From positions 49,630 through 113,629 of the forward strand of contig DASTPE010000048.1 in assembly GCA_035762345.1 (NCBI GenBank): a stretch of DNA of 64,000 nt, read 5' to 3'. Positions within the stretch are counted from its first letter, which is position 1. Each line of letters starts with the position of its first letter. Below, one piece after another: positions 1-7,598 of this stretch. The position numbers and the translations under genes were made by a program. This stretch comes from SCGC-AG-212-J23 sp035762345 (GTDB taxonomy: Bacteria; Pseudomonadota; Gammaproteobacteria; Burkholderiales; SG8-39). The notes under the pieces were generated by a model. It was not told the origin of the DNA. It worked only from the letters and a program-made list of their open reading frames with translations, and ran no database searches.

Positions 1-1
1 G

Positions 2-946
2 CGGCGGACCGTGGCCGAAGTTTCGGTGTACGCGCGCGTCAACCCCGAGCACAAACTGCGCATCGTAAAGGCGCTGCAGGTGAACGGTGCCATCGTGGCA
101 ATGACCGGCGACGGGGTGAACGACGCGCCGGCGCTCAAGAGCGCAGACATCGGCGTGGCGATGGGCATTACCGGTACCGACGTGGCGAAAGAGGCGGCCG
201 ACATCGTGCTCGCCGACGACAACTTCGCCACCATTGTGGCCGCGGTGGAGGAGGGCCGGGCGGTGTTCTCCAATATCCGCAAATTTCTGCGCTACCTCCT
301 CTCCTCGAACATCGGCGAGGTGATGACTATGTTCTTCGGCGTGGTCTTCGGCGCCGCGCTCGGGCTCGAAGCTGGCGCGGGCGGCGTTGCGCTGCCGCTC
401 GTCGCGACGCAGATCCTGTGGATCAATCTCGTCACCGACGGCGCGCCTGCGCTCGCGCTCGGCATCGATCCAGCGCATCCCGCGGCGATGGAGCGCGGGC
501 CGCGGCCGCGCGGCGAAGGCGTGATCACCGGGCGCATGTGGCTCGGTATCCTGCAGGTGGGGGCCATCATGGCGGCCGGCACGCTTGCCGTCCTTGACGC
601 GAGCCTGCCCGGCGGTCTGATCGAAGGCCATGGCGACATGCGCTACGCGCAGACCATGGCGTTCACCACGCTTGTCTTCTTCTCGCTCTTTACCGTGTTC
701 AACGCACGCTCGGACGACCGAAGTGCGTTCTCGGACCTGTTCTCAAACCTCTGGCTATGGGGCGCGGTGCTCCTTTCGCTCGTGCTCCAGGCGGCCGTGG
801 TCTACGTCCCATTCCTCCAACAGGCGTTCTCCACGGTCGCGCTGAGCGCCGCCGACTGGTTCATCTGCGCCTCGGTGGCGAGCTCGGTACTCTGGGTCCG
901 CGAGGTGAGCAAGCTAACGCGCCTTATCGGCACACGCGGCCGCTAG
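2..946 (+). CDS. P-type cation-transporting ATPase, C-terminal part (truncated by window edge)
   Basis: This is the C-terminal part of a P2-type ATPase; the reading frame is open from base 2, so the start lies outside the window. The hinge motif MTGDGVNDAPALK and the following AxDIGVAMG segment are present. They are followed by about six hydrophobic membrane segments, including the ion-site motif NLVTDGAPALALG, which is typical of Ca2+/Mn2+-type (P2A) pumps. The phosphorylation loop DKTGT and the nucleotide-binding domain would lie upstream. The family couples ATP hydrolysis to cation export at the inner membrane. The substrate cannot be fixed from this part alone. The gene converges on, and overlaps by a few bases, the osmC-like gene on the other strand. 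Confidence 0.93.
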   Translation, partial: RRTVAEVSVYARVNPEHKLRIVKALQVNGAIVAMTGDGVNDAPALKSADIGVAMGITGTDVAKEAADIVLADDNFATIVAAVEEGRAVFSNIRKFLRYLLSSNIGEVMTMFFGVVFGAALGLEAGAGGVALPLVATQILWINLVTDGAPALALGIDPAHPAAMERGPRPRGEGVITGRMWLGILQVGAIMAAGTLAVLDASLPGGLIEGHGDMRYAQTMAFTTLVFFSLFTVFNARSDDRSAFSDLFSNLWLWGAVLLSLVLQAAVVYVPFLQQAFSTVALSAADWFICASVASSVLWVREVSKLTRLIGTRGR

Positions 947-1407
947 GCCGGCTGCCGGATCGCAGCGACCTTCCCGGTTGCGTCGACCACGTCCACAGAA
1001 ACCGGGATGCCCTGGCGAATGCTTTGGGTAACGATGCAAAAGTCTTCGAATTGCCCGAGGCAGCGCTCCTGGTAGGGCATATCGCCGAATTTCTCGGAGA
1101 GCGACAGAACGACGTCGATGCCCGCAATGCGCAAGCGCCCGCGCTTGTTCTTCTCGAGCCGTGCCGTCGCCATGGCGCGCACCGGCCCCACGTTCTGCTT
1201 GAACTTGCCGCGCAGGCAGAAGGCGAGGCTCGCCGACAGACAATTGGCCACTGCGGCCGCGACCAGGCGGGCGGCGTTCGGACCGTGCCCGCCGCCGAGC
1301 GGCGGCGGCTCGTCGAGGAGAAGCTCACTGTTCGCCGGCTGGTCGAAGCGCACGAGGAATTCGTAGCCTTCGCGCTGCTCGAGCTCGATGCCGATGATCG
1401 CGTTCAT
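943..1407 (-). CDS. OsmC/Ohr family protein
   Basis: This protein of about 154 aa has the OsmC fold signature. It has a mid-protein helix with VANCLSASLAF and a later FCIVTQSIR segment, which carry the two redox cysteines used by OsmC/Ohr peroxidases. Family members reduce organic hydroperoxides, although many YhfA-like relatives have no known substrate. The open frame extends further upstream, but the ATG at 1407 is preferred. It gives the usual family N-terminus (MNAIIGIELEQ) and makes an ATGA overlap with the stop of the small upstream gene, which suggests translational coupling. Confidence 0.82.
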   Translation of the reverse strand: MNAIIGIELEQREGYEFLVRFDQPANSELLLDEPPPLGGGHGPNAARLVAAAVANCLSASLAFCLRGKFKQNVGPVRAMATARLEKNKRGRLRIAGIDVVLSLSEKFGDMPYQERCLGQFEDFCIVTQSIRQGIPVSVDVVDATGKVAAIRQPA

Positions 1408-1631
1408 GCAGCCACCTTGTCGCCGTGAGACACCGGGCATGCCTCGGCCGAGGGTTCCGGCGCGACGCCGTCGGCGTTCGTACCGAGCTCTCCGCGCCAG
1501 GGTCGCCAGCGCTCCAGCAGCACGAGGATCACGATCCACGCGGCGGCGAACCCGAGCGCCGTGGGCGGCATCCTTAGGGGGACCAGGCTCTTTCTTTCAG
1601 GTAGCGCATGAGACTTCCCGGTTGAAGCCAA
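1404..1631 (-). CDS. small single-pass membrane protein, unknown
   Basis: This 75-aa frame has one clear hydrophobic segment (about residues 26-40, ALGFAAAWIVILVLLE) followed by a basic stretch RWRPWRG and a polar tail. Its stop codon overlaps the start of the osmC-like gene by four bases, which supports its being a real, co-translated gene. I do not recognise a family. An internal start at the ATG of residue 21 (MPPTALGF) would give a more typical short leader before the membrane helix. Confidence 0.5.
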   Translation of the reverse strand: MASTGKSHALPERKSLVPLRMPPTALGFAAAWIVILVLLERWRPWRGELGTNADGVAPEPSAEACPVSHGDKVAA

Positions 1632-1655
1632 GGCGGCAGCGGCGCCCGCGACCGG

Positions 1656-2135
1656 TCAGCTGCGCGGCGCCCACGCCGGACCGCGTTGCAAGCGCTCTTT
1701 ACGCTGTTCGGGAGTCAGCACGGCGTCGATCTCGCTGCGCATCGCTTCGTGCTGCTTGAACAGTCGCGCGCGCAACGCGCCGACTTTCTCCTGCTGCGCG
1801 GCGACGGCGCTCGCACCGGGATTGCCCGACGCGTGCATCTCGCGCAGCTTGTACTGCTCGCTGCGCAGCTCGCCCATGACAGTCCAGTTCTTCGCCCGGT
1901 GCTCTTCGAGCAGCGCGGCGATCTTCGAGCGCTGCTCGTCAGTGAGGCTGGCGGCGAGGGCGCCATATCCCATGCCCGGTCCATAGCCCATGCCTGGTCC
2001 GTAGCCGCCGCCCGGGCCGAATCCGCCCCGCATGCCGGGGCCGAACCCCGGTCCATATCCGTAACCTTGCGCCATCGCGCTGGCGGCCGCGAAGGCAAGG
2101 GCCGCAACTATCATCTTCAGTGCTGGGGATCTCAC
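1656..2135 (-). CDS. Spy/CpxP-like periplasmic protein with LTxxQ motifs
   Basis: This is a periplasmic protein of about 160 aa. The GTG at 2135 is chosen as start because AGGAG lies 7 bases upstream and it gives a clean signal peptide (LKMIVAALAFAAASAMAQG). A Gly/Tyr/Pro/Met-rich repeat (GPGMGYGPGMGYG) follows. A helical region then carries two LTxEQR motifs (SLTDEQRSKI and VLTPEQRKERL), the hallmark of the Spy/CpxP family. Family members are periplasmic chaperones or metal/envelope-stress sensors. The gene is divergent from the ArsR-type regulator, with a palindrome in the intergenic region, so that regulator may control it. Confidence 0.78.
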   Translation of the reverse strand: MRSPALKMIVAALAFAAASAMAQGYGYGPGFGPGMRGGFGPGGGYGPGMGYGPGMGYGALAASLTDEQRSKIAALLEEHRAKNWTVMGELRSEQYKLREMHASGNPGASAVAAQQEKVGALRARLFKQHEAMRSEIDAVLTPEQRKERLQRGPAWAPRS

Positions 2136-2207
2136 GGTGCGCTCCTGGTGTCGGGGGAACACCGCCATCGTGCCGCACCGGTGGGCCACGCGGCTTGATC
2201 TATCTCA

Positions 2208-2228
2208 ATATACTTTAAGATAGTATAT
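2208..2228. promoter_or_regulatory. perfect inverted repeat, probable ArsR-family operator
   Basis: The sequence shows ATATACT (2208-2214), a 7-base spacer, then AGTATAT (2222-2228), a perfect 7+7 palindrome in a very AT-rich patch. It lies between the divergent Spy-like gene and the ArsR/BigR-type gene. This size and composition are typical of operators bound by winged-helix ArsR dimers. Autoregulation plus control of the divergent gene is the inference. Confidence 0.65.
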
Positions 2229-2277
2229 AACTTTGCATAATGTTAACGAGTCTTGGCCCCGCTTCTATAATGCACCG

Positions 2278-2604
2278 ATGCGCGTCAAGACCCTGAATCC
2301 TTCAGCGATGCACCGCGCCGCAGACAGCGCATGCGGCCTGATGAAGACGCTCGCCCATCCGGACCGACTGATGCTCCTCTGCCAGCTCGCGCACACCGGC
2401 GAGATGACCGTCGGCGAGCTGGAGGAGAGGCTCGATATCCACCAGCCGACGCTGTCGCAACAGCTCACGGTGCTACGGGACGAGAAGCTCGTCGACACGC
2501 GCCGTGAGGGGAAGTACATCTACTATCGCGTGCGCCCGGGGGCAGCGCTCGCGCTTCTCGAGGCGGTGTACCGCGAGTTCTGCGGACCGGGAAAGAACCG
2601 CTAG
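2278..2604 (+). CDS. ArsR-family regulator, BigR/SqrR/YgaV-like
   Basis: This 108-aa winged-helix repressor starts at the ATG at 2278. The recognition helix region reads HQPTLSQQLTVLRDEKLV and the wing is TRREGKYIYYRV. It lacks the classic ELCVCDL metal site of arsenic sensors. Instead it has one cysteine in the second helix (LMLLCQL) and one near the C-terminus (EFCGPG). That spacing matches BigR/SqrR-type sensors, in which two cysteines form a di- or polysulfide bridge on exposure to sulfane sulfur. The redox-sensing role is inferred from the family. The probable operator lies about 50 bases upstream. Confidence 0.85.
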   Translation: MRVKTLNPSAMHRAADSACGLMKTLAHPDRLMLLCQLAHTGEMTVGELEERLDIHQPTLSQQLTVLRDEKLVDTRREGKYIYYRVRPGAALALLEAVYREFCGPGKNR

Positions 2605-2640
2605 GGCTTCTGAGGAACCGGCGGAACTAGCTGCCTGGCG

Positions 2641-3255
2641 TTATGGGCCAGGCATCATCCTGGTCGGCTTTTCCAGCAGGGCAAAGTCGGAGTCTTTGCA
2701 GCTCACATTCGGGTTGGTCGGCGCGAACATGCCGAGCGGGTTGTCCTTGAACAGCCATGCATGCAGGTCGTAATGCACAAAGCCCTGAGGAATGAGCGGT
2801 TCGTGTCCTTCCATCGGGCCCTGGAAGGGATGGCCGAACAGAGACGGCCGCTCCTTCGTATCTGGCGTTAGAGGCACGAGCCACTCAACCGCCACCAGTT
2901 TCAATTCTTTGCCCACCGGCTCGTAGATCAGCACATTAGGCTTCATCGGGTCCGGCGCGCCCCGCACCGTGAGATTGACAAAGTGCACGCCCATTGCGCC
3001 TTTGGCGTATTCCATATGCCCAGTCATCTTCTCGCCGGAGTAATGCACGCAGCCCACAGTCGATAGATAAAGGTCGCGCACGGCTACCTTGTAGTCCTGA
3101 TATTTCTCCATCGACTTGCGCAACGCATCGATTTGAACCTTGTAAGGCCCTTCGACAACGGTGCCTTTCTTGCCCGCTTGCGCGGCGGCTTCGTGGAAAG
3201 AAAACGCGCCTGACAGAAACAGGATGGATGCCGCGCCCAAGACGATGTGCTTCAT
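2641..3255 (-). CDS. exported protein of unknown function
   Basis: This 204-aa protein starts at the ATG at 3255, with GGGAGGAG four bases upstream. It has an N-terminal signal peptide ending near HEAAAQA. The mature part has a conserved-looking Gly/Pro-rich C-terminal half with GFVHYDLHAWLF, NPLGMFAPTNP and PNVSC. I recognise the general look of environmental proteobacterial exported proteins annotated as hypothetical, but I cannot assign a function. No metal-binding or catalytic motif is obvious. It converges on the ArsR-type gene and ends about 35 bases from that gene's stop. Confidence 0.8.
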   Translation of the reverse strand: MKHIVLGAASILFLSGAFSFHEAAAQAGKKGTVVEGPYKVQIDALRKSMEKYQDYKVAVRDLYLSTVGCVHYSGEKMTGHMEYAKGAMGVHFVNLTVRGAPDPMKPNVLIYEPVGKELKLVAVEWLVPLTPDTKERPSLFGHPFQGPMEGHEPLIPQGFVHYDLHAWLFKDNPLGMFAPTNPNVSCKDSDFALLEKPTRMMPGP

Positions 3256-3403
3256 GGTTCTCCTCCCTTGGCCGTAATTTACCGGCCACTAAGTTAGCGC
3301 ATTTTCATCGCGTCCGGCAGCAATGTATAGCGATGGCGGGTTAATGCCGCCCCTCGGGAGGAGAACGCTCGGCTACGCTAGGACGCCCCGGCTTAGCGTC
3401 ATC

Positions 3404-3823
3404 TCAACCGTCAAGGCCGCGACTGGGATACGACGCCACCAACTGCAATAACACCTTCGGATCGCACGGCTTGATAAGGTAGTAGTCGAAGCCGCTTAAC
3501 TCGGCGACCATTCTGTCCCGGATCTTGGTGTACTGCCCGCTGAGAGCGATCAGCAGGGGGCGCTTGCCGCTTTTGTGTCCGCGAACGTCTCGGGCCGCAT
3601 CCCATCCGGTCTTGCCGGGCATTGCTATGTCCATAATGACGACATCGGGATTGAAGTCCTGAACGTCCGCGACGATGGTGCTCGCGTTGTAAATTCCCTT
3701 GGCGTTGTACCCGTCGATCTGAAGCAAGGCGAGCAGGGAATCGACCATATCTCGATTGTCATCCACAACCAGCACACGAGTTCGGTGCATATCCGCAGGA
3801 ATGTTATCTGCGCACCGCATCAT
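3404..3823 (-). CDS. single-domain response regulator (CheY-like receiver)
   Basis: This 139-aa protein consists of one receiver domain. The acidic pair is in VLVVDDNRD, the phospho-acceptor Asp is in VIMDIAMPGK, the conserved Ser/Thr position is ALSG, and the Lys is in LIKPCD. No DNA-binding output domain follows. Such stand-alone receivers act through partner proteins. An alternative start at the second methionine (3790, MHRTRVLVVDD) would also give a complete domain. No intact histidine kinase is adjacent, but the remnant of one lies about 1 kb away on the other strand. Confidence 0.88.
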   Translation of the reverse strand: MMRCADNIPADMHRTRVLVVDDNRDMVDSLLALLQIDGYNAKGIYNASTIVADVQDFNPDVVIMDIAMPGKTGWDAARDVRGHKSGKRPLLIALSGQYTKIRDRMVAELSGFDYYLIKPCDPKVLLQLVASYPSRGLDG

Positions 3824-4014
3824 TGTTAAGAATCAGCTAGGCACCCCAGAGCCTATCTCCTCATGCGCCGACGCAGCTAAGAACGGCCGTCGCATGATGG
3901 CCATTGTAGGAAGGAAGCTACAACTGGCATCAGGATTCGGCGGCAGCGCAAGGCCGTCTTACTTATTTCCACGCTCATGAATACAGCGGTCAGTCAGAGA
4001 CCGAAATGTGTGCA

Positions 4015-4167
4015 CCAGGGCTAGATAAGGACGGCGACAATAAGTTCTCCCAAAGCGAGCTCGCACTTGCGCCCGCGGCGGGTGACAAGTCCGACGCAGG
4101 CGCCACGAAGCTCGGCCCCGAAGAAGCAGTAAGCCAGTCTTGCCGCCTGCAAACTGCTGCTAGCTGA
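4015..4167 (+). pseudogene. EF-hand protein, 3' remnant
   Basis: An open stretch ending in TGA at 4165-4167 encodes an EF-hand loop (LDKDGDNKFSQSEL) followed by an Ala/Pro/Gly-rich tail. No start codon, signal peptide or first EF-hand precedes it, and stops interrupt the frame upstream. It resembles the second EF-hand and tail of the intact gene at 5657-5938 (LDKNKDGKLSRDEL), although it is on the opposite strand. It is best read as a decayed paralogue. Confidence 0.6.
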
Positions 4168-4173
4168 GCAACC

Positions 4174-4494
4174 CTAAGCAGCCTTCTTCGCCCAGGCCGA
4201 GCACCAGCCCTTCGCGCTTACCTCCCGGGCCGAGAAGATGTCGCATGGTCCCCAGGCATCGGCGGATTTCCCCTTGAAGAAGTTGCAGTTCGCGCAGGTC
4301 TGGCCGGGCTGGTAGTTCTTGAACTTCGCCTGGTCGACCTTCGCTACGTCCTCCTTGTAGCCGAGCCCCTGCGCCTGGGGCTCGCCTTCGCTCACGCGCT
4401 TCGGCGCCTGCGCAAGGCCGACGGCGGGAATCAGGGCGAGCGAACCCAGCAGCAATATGCGGCGACGGCCGTGACGGAATGGTTGAGCGGACAT
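4174..4494 (-). CDS. high-potential iron-sulfur protein (HiPIP)
   Basis: This 106-aa exported protein begins with an Arg-rich, Tat-like leader (RHGRRRILLLGSLALIPAVG). The mature part has the four cysteines of the HiPIP [4Fe-4S] cluster in the usual order: TCANCNFF, then WGPCDIF, then KGWCSAW near the end. HiPIPs are small periplasmic electron carriers between the bc1 complex and photosynthetic reaction centres or terminal oxidases. Tat export of the folded cluster-bearing protein is typical. The gene stands alone between remnants, and its redox partners are not in this window. Confidence 0.92.
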   Translation of the reverse strand: MSAQPFRHGRRRILLLGSLALIPAVGLAQAPKRVSEGEPQAQGLGYKEDVAKVDQAKFKNYQPGQTCANCNFFKGKSADAWGPCDIFSAREVSAKGWCSAWAKKAA

Positions 4495-4759
4495 CGCGGT
4501 CTCCTTTCGGGCGAGCCCCCGGCGAGCCTGCTTCGCAAGATTCGCTCCCGAACGGTGAAGCTGCAGTGCGGTCTCTTCGTCAGAGTCTCCGCAGCGCGAA
4601 GGTCTGCAAGGGCGGAGGTGTTCGTCCGCATCGATAGCTGCACCGCGTTCGACTACTTGCTAGCGCCGGTCACCTCGTACCTCAGGCGGCGATTCGCGAG
4701 CCGGTCTGATGCGCGCTATTTCCGGTCCAATTCGCCATCTAGCGGCGCGCAGCTCGGAA

Positions 4760-4901
4760 GGACAGTTCCGAAAAACTGGCACAAGACTCGGGCTCGCCGC
4801 GACCAAGCGCCTTGTTGAGCTGCACTGTGGGCAAAATCCTCGTTGACAGTGCCGTCGGCCACGGTTCGACGTTTCGGGTGACATTGCCGGCGCGCAACTG
4901 A
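4760..4901 (+). pseudogene. sensor histidine kinase, 3' remnant with frameshift
   Basis: Two adjacent frames together recreate the end of a HATPase_c domain. The first reads GTRLGLAATKRLVELH, the G2 box and following helix, where GTGLGLA is usual, and it runs into TGA at 4844-4846. The other frame continues with ILVDSAVGHGSTFRVTLPA and stops at 4899-4901. A single frameshift near 4835 separates them. The dimerisation and HisKA parts are missing upstream. This is the C-terminal scrap of a hybrid or PAS-type histidine kinase. Confidence 0.65.
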
Positions 4902-4937
4902 GACCGAGAGGACGGCTCGCGCGGCCCACGCCAGGCC

Positions 4938-5600
4938 GGCTATATCGAGGACACTCGATCCACATCGAGTGGCGCTATGCCGAGCGCCTTCCGGGTCTTG
5001 CCGCCGAGCTCATCGCGACGAAGCCGAGGCTCATCGTCGCCGAAACCACCGTGGCGGTGAGGGCCGCGAAGCAGGCGACTTCCACCATCCCGATCGTGAT
5101 GACGGCAGTGGCTGATGCAGTGGGCAGCGGCCTAGTCGCGAGCCTCCCCCGGTCGGGCGCGAATGTTACGGGCATGTCCTTCCTCGGCACCGAGATCGTC
5201 GGCAAGCAGCTCGATCTGCTTAAGCAGGCCATGCCGCCGATCAGCCGGGTCGCGGTCCTGCGGCATCTCGGCGCGCACGCGGAAGCGACCGCCAAGCGCA
5301 TGCGGCAGGAAGCGGACGCCGCGGCTCGCGCGATGGAACTGAGCACGAAAGTCGTCGACGTCTCGGCGGCCGGCGACCTCAACGCCGCCTTCGATTCCAT
5401 CGCGCGGGACAAGGCTGACGCGTTGCTGGTCTGGGCAAGCCCGATGTTTCTGGCGGAGCGGAAAAAGCTTATCGCGCTGTCCATGCAGCATCGACTCCCG
5501 ACTGTGTACCACCAGCGCGAGTTCCCTCAGGCCGGTGGACTGACGTCCTATGGCCCCAACCTGCCGGAAAAGGGCCTGATAGCGCAGGCTGCAGCTTTTG
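4938..5600 (+). pseudogene. ABC transporter substrate-binding protein (TrpX/ABC_sub_bind type), truncated at both ends
   Basis: The main open part encodes the central region of an ABC_sub_bind (COG2984-like) protein: an IEWRYAERLPGLAAELI segment, then IPIVMTAVADAVGSGLVAS, then PTVYHQREFPQAGGLTSYG. The family's preceding GYIE segment is present from 4938 but in another frame, so a frameshift lies near 4950. The signal peptide and first domain are gone. At the 3' end the homology stops near 5597, where a terminator begins and about 60 residues of the family are missing. The long open frame that continues beyond this point is not part of the gene. Confidence 0.7.
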
Positions 5601-5604
5601 AGCG

Positions 5605-5635
5605 TGAAAAAGAAAAGCCCCGCGAAGGCGGGGCT
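5605..5635 (-). terminator. Rho-independent terminator of the EF-hand gene
   Basis: The stem AGCCCCGC (5616-5623) pairs with GCGGGGCT (5628-5635) across a GAAG loop. On the minus strand it is followed by a T-rich run (complement of 5605-5615). It lies 20 bases past the stop of the EF-hand gene. Confidence 0.85.
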
Positions 5636-5656
5636 CATTGCAGGCAGCAAAAAATG

Positions 5657-5938
5657 CTACTGCTTCTTCGGCTGCGTGGCACCTGCGCCAGCGGGCGCAG
5701 GTGTGAGTTCGTCTCTGGAGAGCTTACCGTCCTTGTTCTTATCCAGCTTGTCGAAATCCTTCTCGTACGGTGTCCCCTTCGCCTCTTCGCGGGAAATGGA
5801 CCCGTCCTTGTCCTTGTCCGCCATCCCGCTTCCCGGCGTCGTAGCGCCGGCGGCTGGTTTCTCGCTCTGAGCCTGGCTCAGGAGGGGTACCGCAAGGGCG
5901 GCTGCTATGGCTACTGCAACTAGTGTCTTCAATCTCAT
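5657..5938 (-). CDS. exported EF-hand calcium-binding protein
   Basis: This 93-aa protein has a cleavable signal peptide (AVAIAAALAVPLLSQAQS). It has two EF-hand loops: DKDKDGSISREE (about residues 41-52) and DKNKDGKLSRDE (about 66-77). Both have acidic residues at the calcium-coordinating positions 1, 3, 5 and 12. A short Ala/Pro/Gly tail follows. GGAG lies 8-11 bases before the ATG. The presumed role is periplasmic calcium binding; no partner is visible. A strong terminator follows, so it is probably monocistronic. A degraded paralogue lies at 4015-4167. Confidence 0.85.
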   Translation of the reverse strand: MRLKTLVAVAIAAALAVPLLSQAQSEKPAAGATTPGSGMADKDKDGSISREEAKGTPYEKDFDKLDKNKDGKLSRDELTPAPAGAGATQPKKQ

Positions 5939-6228
5939 TGCTGGTCTCCGGTTGTCCCCTATCCAAAGGGTACGTACACGCAGTTCGGTTTCTCGTCCGA
6001 TTGGTTATTTCCTGCGGGTGGAAATATAAGCAAGAAGCACAACGCTCCGATACCGCTAAATCCTGCTATCGGGTGTAGCTTTCTTTCTACAGTGCGCATC
6101 ATCGTCGCGAAAGCCCGACACTCGACTATGTGGCGTAGCGTTTTAGCGACGCCGGCGAAGCTTGACCCCGGTCATCGTCTTGAAGCGATACACGCGTAGG
6201 GTCTGTAGGGGCAAGAATCTTTGTTCGC

Positions 6229-6420
6229 ATGGTCAGCGACAGTATCCATTGCGAAATTCTCAGACGCGCGGCCGAAGTTGCAGGGGATGAAGATACGCTT
6301 GCACAGCACCTCGACGTGAGATCGGAGGACGTGCACGAGTGGGTGCAAGGCAGAGCGACAGCGCGGGCCGGTGTCTACATAGTAGCGCTAGACATGCTCG
6401 CGCGCGGCCCGCAGCGCTGA
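6229..6420 (+). CDS. small protein, possibly helix-turn-helix, unknown
   Basis: This 63-aa frame reads as a compact helical protein: EILRRAAEVAGDEDTLAQHLDVRSEDVHEWVQG. The pattern resembles the first helices of a Cro/C1-type helix-turn-helix (A-x-x-L-x-V-x-x-x-x-V-x-x-W). Similar small proteins are common in Burkholderiales, but I cannot name the family. No strong ribosome-binding site precedes the ATG. It lies alone between an empty stretch and a hairpin. Confidence 0.45.
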   Translation: MVSDSIHCEILRRAAEVAGDEDTLAQHLDVRSEDVHEWVQGRATARAGVYIVALDMLARGPQR

Positions 6421-6844
6421 CGACTTCACCCGCAAGAAAAGCCCAAAGGAAACCCCGCAAGTAGAGCGCGATTGACTACGCGCGATCTTCGACTGCGCGT
6501 GCCATAAAAGAAAAAGCCCCGGACGGGTCCAGTCTTGCGGGGCTTTGATCTCCGAGCGAGGGGATGCAGCCTCGGAGAATGGGGAAATCTAAATCTATCG
6601 ACGCAGCCGTCGGGATGTAAAGCGGGGTTTCTGTATGCAGCAGGCCTCTGCGCGTCATGTTGGCACCTCATACCGGAACTTCAGCGCTACACAGCCTCGC
6701 CCTGGCATGTGTCCTTCAAATTGCGCGCTCAGAGCCGAACGCGGCTCAAGCGGGGCTTCCTCGGCGTACACTGAAGCGAGTTACGTTCGCGAAGGGCGAT
6801 ATGCAACGGGAATTCTCGGCGCTTTTTTATGAAGTAAGAGGCCA
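6421..6844. other. gene-poor stretch with one hairpin
   Basis: Apart from the hairpin at 6505-6546, I find no credible gene here. The open frames in both directions are Arg/Ser/Pro-rich and lack ribosome-binding sites. A small transcript ending at the hairpin on the minus strand is possible but unproven. Confidence 0.4.
6505..6546 (-). terminator. terminator-like hairpin with no assigned gene
   Basis: AAGCCCCG (6514-6521) pairs with CGGGGCTT (6538-6545) around a 16-base loop. On the minus strand it runs into TTTTTCTTTT, the form of an intrinsic terminator. No convincing minus-strand gene feeds into it within 300 bases, so it could end an unrecognised small RNA. Confidence 0.55.
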
Positions 6845-7297
6845 ATGCGCCTGAACGACTGGCAGAAATTATGGGTTGCTGCAACCGCGGTCTGGGCATT
6901 GTGCGCGCCCATGTTCTACTTAAAGGACCAATTCCCCACTAAGGACAAGATAGATCGGACGCAAGCGAGGATGCTCAGAAGCGATATCGCGCTGTACACA
7001 AGATACGGATTTGTTCGGACTCCTTTGTGGAACGATTACGAGAGTATGAAGATGGTAGTCCGCAATCTGTCTGACGAGGAGGTAATGTCGCTCGCAAGAG
7101 GGTTAGCCTCAGGAATGCAAGAGCCCGGAAATCGTTTAGAGGTGACCTTAGCTGGGTGGGATCGTGAGCTTGGCGAGCTGCGCAAACAGCAGGCTATATG
7201 GCTCGGAGCCTATGTTCTAGTCGTTTTGGTACCGAGCGCACTGGTGTACGGCGCGGGCTTGGTGACGGCATGGGTCCGAAGGCGATTTCGAAAATAG
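6845..7297 (+). CDS. hypothetical two-helix membrane protein
   Basis: This 150-aa protein has a hydrophobic segment near the N-terminus (LWVAATAVWALCAPMFYL), a soluble middle of about 90 residues, and a second membrane helix (AIWLGAYVLVVLVPSALVYG) followed by a basic tail WVRRRFRK. This gives an inner-membrane hairpin with a periplasmic middle domain. Its base composition is visibly more AT-rich than the conserved genes of the window, which suggests horizontal origin. I do not recognise the family; similar layouts are annotated as hypothetical in Burkholderiales. Confidence 0.7.
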   Translation: MRLNDWQKLWVAATAVWALCAPMFYLKDQFPTKDKIDRTQARMLRSDIALYTRYGFVRTPLWNDYESMKMVVRNLSDEEVMSLARGLASGMQEPGNRLEVTLAGWDRELGELRKQQAIWLGAYVLVVLVPSALVYGAGLVTAWVRRRFRK

Positions 7298-7429
7298 GAA
7301 TGGCTTGCACAAGCGCAGCCGAGTCGCTGAGTGCCGCCACACCTGGCGACTCTCAGTGTCCGACGATCCGCGACAACGCGAGTTCGCGCCGAAATGACGA
7401 AGGAGATCTTGAGCTAGAACGGCCCCATG

Positions 7430-7598
7430 AGATGCCGCAGAACGTCCCTTCGCGATTGGTCCGGCAGCCTGAACGGCTTGGCGTAGCTGCTCCCCAGATA
7501 CGCCAAACTTCTCGGCCCAATAGCGCACCTCATGGTCCCGGTCTACATTGATTCGCTCGTCGTCGTGCGTGCCTGTCTTCTTCAGATCTATCGGTCAT
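7430..7598 (-). pseudogene. DUF3606 small protein, frameshifted
   Basis: An ATG at 7598 is preceded by AAGGAG with good spacing but opens only 22 codons before a stop. If one A after the third codon is skipped, the frame reads MTDDLKKTGTHDDERINVD and continues as HEVRYWAEKFGVSGEQLRQ. This is the DUF3606 signature (RINV, EVRYWxEKFGVSxEQLR). The shifted frame then runs on past the usual end of about 60 residues. It is either a single-base-insertion pseudogene or a sequencing error. Confidence 0.6.

Noticed and set aside
5600..5923. Extension of the ABC binding-protein frame to 5923
   Set aside because: It runs antisense through a terminator and the intact EF-hand gene; homology stops near 5597.
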